This document shows positions 8,065 to 13,074 of a stretch of DNA of 13,074 nucleotides, piece by piece. This stretch comes from CAZVAP01 sp964625125. Lineage in GTDB: Bacteria > Patescibacteriota > Gracilibacteria > Absconditabacterales > Absconditicoccaceae. Under the pieces are notes generated by a model that saw only the letters and a program-made list of their open reading frames with translations, searched no databases and was not told where the DNA came from. The translations under genes and the position numbers were made by a program. Numbering within the stretch: position 1 is the first letter of the stretch; each line of letters opens with the position of its first letter. The stretch covers positions 1 through 13,074 of the forward strand of contig CAZVAP010000021.1 of NCBI GenBank assembly GCA_964625125.1. Reading direction: 5' to 3'.

Positions 8065-8074
8065 GTGTTATAAT
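8047..8074 (+). promoter_or_regulatory. Strong promoter for the U32 operon, overlapping the end of ruvA
   Basis: A -35 of TTGATA (8047-8052), a 16-bp spacer and a -10 of TATAAT (8069-8074) preceded by TGT, which makes an extended -10. The start would be about 8081, leaving a leader of about 25 nt before ATG 8105. The leader contains a perfect all-A/T inverted repeat (8083-8100) and no Shine-Dalgarno. This is the best promoter match in the window. Confidence 0.65.
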
Positions 8075-8104
8075 TTTTAAACTTTTATTTTTAAATAAAA
8101 AAAT

Positions 8105-9547
8105 ATGTTTAGTCCTATTATTGGTTTGGGTTTCTCAAAATGAGGTAAAAAAAGAATTAATATTCCTGAAATAATAAAAAAACATGTAGAACAATGAGCA
8201 AAAGAGTTTTTTTGTGGTTATAATCCACCTTATTGGCATAATAAATTTGGCTTTGAAGTAAGTCCAAATGGTAGATTTGCAGAGCATGAGCAAATTACTG
8301 ATTTTGAGTCATTACAAGAAATTGTATCTGAGGTTCATAAATACTGAAAAAGAATTATGATGAATATAAATCATTGGTATTATACTGATGTTGTGTGGAA
8401 TGAACTAAAACAAATGATTGAAGATGGTATGAAAGCCTGAGTTGATGGTTTTATAGTTTCTGCATTTGAGGTTTTAGAATATTTAGATGAAATCTCTGAA
8501 GGTACTTGGGAAAGAGGTTATATTATCAATTGAAAAAAATATTATTTGAATATTTCTACTATTATGGCAGTGTATAATCCAGATGCTATAAGTTTTTTGA
8601 AAGAAAATTATCCAATTCACAAAGTAATTTTGTCAAGAGAGCTTACTTTAAAAGAAATTAAACTTATTTTAGATAATTTTGATGATATTTTATTTGAAGT
8701 TTTTTGAGAGTGAGATTTTTGTAGATATAATAATGGTTTGTGTTTTGCAGAGCATAAGTATACAGATAGAGATATTTGTACAATTGTTGTAAATGATTGG
8801 ATTAAGAAAAAAGCTATAAAGTATGATTTTAGAAAAATAATTTGGAATGATGAATTAGAAAATAATGAAAAGGTTAAACTTTTTGATAATGAATATTTAG
8901 ATGAATTTCAACAATTAGAAAAGATACTGGAAGAATATTTTGTTTCTCAAGAAAATAATTTATTAGATGAACTTTCTAAATTAATCAAACTAATTTCTTG
9001 AAAATATATATTATTTTATGACCCTTTACAAGGACCAAATACTACTCATAACAAAAATTTTATGTTGGTAGTAGATGCAGTTAATTTACTTTTGGAAAAA
9101 GGTAAATCTGTTGAAGTAGCTTATTTTGAGAATTTAGAAAAATTTAAGGACTATTTATTAACTGATTTACAATTGGCTAAAAAACAATATTTGGAAAATT
9201 TAAAGAATTTTATTGGGGAAAAATTTGGAATAGAAGCTAAATACAAGGATGATTTTTACAATAGGGCAGATTTACTAAATATTTATTCATATGTGTATTT
9301 TGACCAATTTAAAAATTTAGATACAGTAAAATTTCCTACAAGATGAAGAAATTATTTGCCAAAAATTAAAATAATTAATGAATGTATGGAAAATCCTGAT
9401 AAGATTATGGATAAATTGTCTTTAAATGATTCCTTTGAAAGAGCACATTATGATTTAAAATCATTGTTTGATGATAATAAATTTTGGTTTTATGATATAA
9501 GAAAAAAATTGCATGAAAAAATTACTGCCTCCCAAAAAAATAGATAA
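8105..9547 (+). CDS. Peptidase U32-family protein, UbiU-like cysteine pattern
   Basis: A 480-aa cytoplasmic protein. The central part carries U32 signatures: IMAVYNPDAISFLKEN (153-168), the LSRELTLKEIKLI strand-helix (176-188) and FEVFGEGDFCRYNNGLCF (197-214). Cys206 and Cys213 form a CX6C pair, with Cys225 12 residues later and Cys37 near the N-terminus as a possible fourth ligand. In UbiU the [4Fe-4S] ligands begin with a CX6C, so an Fe-S site is likely. The roughly 230-residue C-terminal extension (RADLLNIYSYVYFDQF, FPTRGRNYLPK) is longer than in E. coli UbiU/YhbU. U32 relatives include tRNA and rRNA hydroxylation factors (TrhP, RlhA) and UbiU/UbiV; which role applies is unknown. It is first in its operon and is followed by a second U32-like protein. 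Confidence 0.75.
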
Positions 9548-9710
9548 AACTTATGAAAGTATTTGAATATATCCTTTTTATTTAAATAAAGAATTGTTTT
9601 CTATTGAGTTATTGAAAAATTTAGAATGAGAAATTAAGCCTTGTATTAGGCCTTATTCAGCTTATTTAAAGTATAAAAGTAAAAATGGAACAGATAAAAA
9701 ATTTAAATAA
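9513..9710 (+). CDS. Small overlapping hypothetical protein
   Basis: A 65-aa lysine-rich ORF starting MKKLLPPKKID; two TGA codons are read as Gly. It overlaps the end of the U32 gene by 35 nt and the start of the next gene by 26 nt, and is the only plausible coding frame across 9548-9684. Bridging the gap between two operon members with overlaps at both ends supports it as a real, coupled gene. No motif or membrane segment is recognised; it has one Cys (KPCIRP). Confidence 0.5.
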
Positions 9711-10209
9711 ATCTTTTAAAGGAATAAATTCTGGTAGAGAATTTACCAAAAATGCATTAGTTGATTTATTTTCTTTGGAGGAGTTAGCTAATAAAATTGT
9801 TATTAAAGAAGATGAAAAATTATGATATAAAAATATAAAATATTGCTGGTTAGATTGAAAAAAAGTAGGATTTTACTGATTAAGGAAAGAAAAAAATATT
9901 TACTATCTTCTTACATTTTGAGCTTGTAATGCCAAATGATGAGGTTTTTCTGAAGAAGAAAGTCCTTTAATTGCTGATAAATTGAATAAATTAGATGATT
10001 GTAAAATTCCTAATTTATGAAAAGCAATATTATTAAGAATAGTTAACGAAATCAAAAAATCTAATAATAAAGCAAAAGAATTAAGGTTTACAGCTACTAT
10101 GTATGCAATCAATAAGTGATTTTATTCTAATACTCTTAATTTATTTGAGAATAACTGATATATAAAAGATTACTCAATAATAGATAGAGATTATATTGTG
10201 TACTTATAA
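9685..10209 (+). CDS. Hypothetical protein, possibly a divergent GNAT-like acetyltransferase
   Basis: A 174-aa protein with ten TGA-encoded glycines, so it appears as fragments under the standard code. The centre has hydrophobic strand-like segments (KVGFYGLRKEKNIYYLLTFGAC, split at residues 60-80) and the C-terminal half reads like GNAT motifs A/B: LGKAILLRIVNEIKK, a strand LRFTATM, then NTLNLFENNGYI in the place of the usual N-x-x-A-x-x-x-Y-x-x-x-GF. The acetyl-CoA loop is not canonical, so GNAT is only a suggestion. It overlaps the small ORF upstream and ends 23 bp before the second U32-like gene, so it belongs to this operon. Confidence 0.5.
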
Positions 10210-10232
10210 ATTTAGTTAATTAAAAAATTACA

Positions 10233-11297
10233 ATGCAATTATATATTCACTTACCTACAAACTTAAAAATATTTGAGCTTTTTGTAGAAAATAAAGATTA
10301 TATTTTAGGTGGGAAATCAAAAGATGAGAGACAGGTTGCAGGTTTTTTCTTAGAAAATTTTCCTTGAGAAGTTATGGAAGAATTATCTCCTCAATATGAA
10401 GTAAATTTTGTTTCATTAAGAAAACTGAAACAAATTGATAACAATGTAACTAATAATATTCAAGGTATTTACTATGGTTCTGATAATTGTGAATATTTGA
10501 TGCCAACTAAGCAAGAATTAGAAAAAGCTTTAGATTTGTATGATAAAGCAGTAAAAAAATATTTTTTTAAAAAGGGAAAAAAATGATTTGTTCTTGTAAC
10601 ACCATATGTATGACCTAAGATGCTTGAAAGAGCTAAAGAAACATTAGATTATTTAAATTCTGTATGAAGTTTTGAGGTTGTAGTAAATGATTTATGAGTT
10701 TTAAGATATATAGAAAAAGAATGTAAAAATTTAAAACCTATAGCTGGTAGATTACTACATAAGTTATTAAAAACTCCATTAGTAGATACTTATTGAAATA
10801 GAGCTCATGTTCCTTCTGAAAAAATGAAAAATGCTTCTCCATCTGAAATTGATGAAATTCAAAAGCAAATAGTAGAAAATCAAAATAAATTTTATAATTC
10901 AATTGCTTTAAGTTTAAAGCCCTATGTTAGGTTTTTAACAAAACATAATATTGATAGAGTAGGTGTTGATTTTATGTCAAAAAGAGAAAAAATTTTTCAA
11001 AAGGAATATGAAAAAGGTATTGATTTATACTATCCTTGGGCTTTAGTTTTTACAGGTAGATTGTGTGATACATCTGCTATAGAAAATCCTGCAAGATGAA
11101 ATTATGCAGTAGATGAAATTTGTCCTAGAACTTGTTGGAGATATGATTTGTTTTATAGATTAAAAACAGTTGGTTATAATTTAATTCAAAGATGAAATTC
11201 TGCTTTTAGATCTGAACTTGATATTGAAAGATTAGATGAAAAGTTTATTTATAGTAAGTTAAATAGAATAGTTTATGCCCCTTTTATAACCGTGTAG
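10233..11297 (+). CDS. Second peptidase U32-like protein, UbiV-like cysteine pattern
   Basis: A 354-aa cytoplasmic protein. U32-type features are VVVNDLGVLRYI (149-160), which matches the family's V-x-N-D-x-G-x-L strand, and AGRLLHKLLKTP (171-182), which matches the 'G-R-L-L-x-K-x-x-x-x-P' segment that follows. Near the C-terminus are GRLCDTSAIE and EICPRTCWRYD, giving C278-X18-C297-X3-C301. UbiV uses a C-X16-C-X3-C plus one N-terminal Cys for its [4Fe-4S] cluster; here Cys86 or Cys164 could be the fourth. TGA-encoded Gly occurs at several points, including G322. The stop TAG is immediately followed by the next gene's ATG. The likely partner is the U32 protein encoded at 8105. Its biochemical role is not established. 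Confidence 0.65.
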
Positions 11298-12776
11298 ATG
11301 AAAGAGAGAATAATTGATATTCCTGATAATATTGATATATTGAAAGATCCTAAGTTTATTAGGAGTAACTTTAAGCCTGATGAGATTAAAAATTCTCTTT
11401 TTTTGGTATTGAAAGCAAAAGATAATTCTACGAAGCTAAAAGTGCTTTATCCTAATGAAAAAGAAAAAAGATTTAATGGTTTTGATAAAAACAATATAGA
11501 TCTGTTTTTAAAATCTGTATTGAAAATAAATGATACAGAAAAAAATAAACTACTAGAAGAAATAATTAATGAAATTAATTTTAAATCTTTTGATGAATTT
11601 GAGTTTATTGATTTTGTAAAATGAAATTATAAACAATATCTTATTAAGAAATTTACAGAGAAGCTGTTGCAAGCTAAATTTTGAAATAATATTTATGAAG
11701 TAAAAAAAATTTTTTATTATTCCTTTGAAGGAGATAGTAAATCAATTATAAGAGAAAAATTTAACTTAATTAATATTAAAATTGCAGAACTTCTTTTAAA
11801 GTTTTTTAAATCTGATATAATTGATTCTTTTAATATTTTTCCTATTGAATTTAGTAGGAAATTGATAAAATCAAATTTTATAGTTAAATATATTAATGTT
11901 TTTTCTGAAAAATTATCTGAGAAACCTACTTTACAAGCTATAGATATTATTAATCTCTTCCCATTATTTAAAAAATTTTTTTATGAAAGACTATTAGAAG
12001 AATGATGGGATAAAAACTTAGCAAAAAATTTATCTGACTTATTGAATAAAAAAATTTTTTATAGGTTTTTCACTTATTTTTTGCTTAAACAAGTAACTTT
12101 AAATAAAAATTTATTAAGAAAAATTTTAAATTTTTTTACTGAAGAAAGGATAATTTATATAAAAAAAAATAAATATAAATTTATAAAATCTAAGCTTTTT
12201 AACCAATCTTATTTATCAAAAGTATATCCTGATATATCAACAACTATAAAAAAGTACTATGAATTGATTGATGAAATTAGTTTATTGGAAAAAAAAATAC
12301 AAAATTTAAGACAAAAGAAAGAAAAGTTAGAAAGAAAGTTAAAGGAAATCTTAAATAAGATTAATAAAATTGAACAAGAAAATAAAAAATTGTGAACTAA
12401 GCTTAGAAAAGTTAATTATTTTTTAAGAACTAATAACTTTCCTGAACTAGATAAAAAAGAAAAAAAATGACTTATGCAATCAATAGGGGAAATATTAAGT
12501 CTAAAAATTCTTCAAAATAAAGATTCTGATATTAAAGAATATTCTAATATTAGAAAAGATTTACTTAAAGAATTAACTAAAAATTCTGCTAATAAAATCA
12601 AATTTATGAGTGAAAAATTAAAAATTATTGCTGAACTGAAAGAAATTAATATTGAATCTTACGAGTTAAAATTAGAACAAGCTAAGCAAGATTTTAGTAA
12701 TTATAAAGAAAAATATAAGGAATTGTATTATGAAGTCTATAATATTTTATTATCTTGAATAAAAAAGGTTGAATAA
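11298..12776 (+). CDS. Coiled-coil protein, unknown function
   Basis: A 492-aa, strongly Lys/Glu/Ile/Asn-rich protein with no signal peptide or membrane segment. Five or six TGA codons are read as Gly, joining what would be three separate fragments under the standard code. Residues about 325-367 form a strong heptad-like coiled coil (EISLLEKKIQNL...RKLKEILNKINKIEQENKKL), and a second helical, charged stretch follows at about 400-490. The first 320 residues are probably helical and have no motif I recognise. It abuts the second U32-like gene (TAG-ATG, no gap) and overlaps the next gene by one base (TAATG), indicating translational coupling on both sides. Confidence 0.7.
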
Positions 12777-13066
12777 TGAAGTATTTTGACTGAAAAATAA
12801 AAAAAGAACACCATATTTTAAAAGAATTTGAGAAAGAATTAGAAGAAATTTCTAAAATTGATTTAGTGCAAAAAATTATTCCTGGTAGAATTTCTAGACA
12901 ACAAAAAAGTAGTTCTCATAAAACTATGTCTTTTTCTTATTTTACAAACTCAGGACTAAAGTTAAAAATAAAAAAATGAGCTACTGCTCAAGAAGTTTTT
13001 TTAGTTTGTAAAAGAGAAGATAAGGAAAAGCTTTTAGAGTTGTTAAAACAATTAAAATATTTATAA
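12776..13066 (+). CDS. Small DUF2103-like protein
   Basis: A 96-aa protein with two TGA-encoded glycines. A charged N-terminal helix with HH at 12-13 (KKEHHILKEFEKEL) is followed by IIPGRISRQ, then a strand pair around YFTNSGLKLKIKKGA and TAQEVFLVCKREDKEKLLELL. The 'IIPGRI-R ... TxSGLK-K-GA-xQEVF-V' order resembles DUF2103, a small, mostly archaeal family annotated as possibly metal-binding. That assignment is from memory of the family and is tentative. The one-base overlaps with both the upstream coiled-coil gene and a downstream ATG suggest an operon-internal gene. Confidence 0.55.
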
Positions 13067-13074
13067 TGCCTGCT
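13066..13074 (+). CDS. Start of a further operon gene (3' partial)
   Basis: ATG CCT GCT begins within the preceding stop codon (TAATG), the same one-base overlap seen at 12776 and at 2928. Only three codons are in the window, so nothing can be said about the product. Confidence 0.35.

Noticed and set aside
1..13074. TGA as tryptophan (Mycoplasma-type code 4)
   Set aside because: TGA falls on invariant glycines such as GNSGGP and GGDGD, and TGG supplies Trp at separate sites.

Overview
The window is a densely packed, very AT-rich bacterial chromosome segment in which TGA is read as glycine (genetic code 25). Every long gene is broken by in-frame TGA codons, and where families are recognisable these fall on invariant glycines: the HtrA GNSGGP motif, RlmE DIGCAPGSW, the KorB-type CPGCG and GGDGD motifs and the RuvA GxGPKTA hairpin. 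TGG is used separately for Trp, and TAA and TAG are the only stops. This code is known from Absconditabacteria (SR1) and Gracilibacteria, reduced host-associated lineages of the Patescibacteria/CPR. No start codon has a convincing Shine-Dalgarno sequence.

Layout. (1) Positions 2-934: 3' part of a secreted or surface protein with decapeptide repeats and a DUF1566/FISUMP-like C-terminal domain. It holds all but one of the CGN codons in the window. (2) 978-1721: Cys-rich lipoprotein followed by a clear intrinsic terminator, then 1784-2242, a small helical unknown. (3) Minus strand, 5651 down to 2239: cysS, a short 2-oxoacid:ferredoxin oxidoreductase beta subunit, rlmE, and a protein with a HEPN-like RNIFSH motif coupled to rlmE by a TAATG overlap. 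(4) Plus strand 5782-8064: membrane PH-domain protein, HtrA-type membrane-anchored protease and ruvA. (5) Plus strand 8105 to the window end: a promoter inside the 3' end of ruvA (TTGATA, 16 bp, TGTTATAAT) precedes a tight operon. It encodes two different peptidase-U32-family proteins with UbiU-like (CX6C) and UbiV-like (CX3C) cysteine patterns, two small unknowns between them, a 492-aa coiled-coil protein, a DUF2103-like protein and the first codons of another gene.

The operons mix translation and RNA housekeeping (CysRS, RlmE), recombination (RuvA), envelope quality control (HtrA with a bPH membrane protein) and an uncharacterised Fe-S/U32 module. Points most worth following up are the U32 pair in an organism type not expected to make ubiquinone, the meaning of CGG, the HEPN-like partner of rlmE, and the solitary, C-terminally short oxidoreductase beta subunit. 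There is no gene-free stretch over 300 bases, and I saw no tRNA, rRNA, CRISPR array or insertion sequence.
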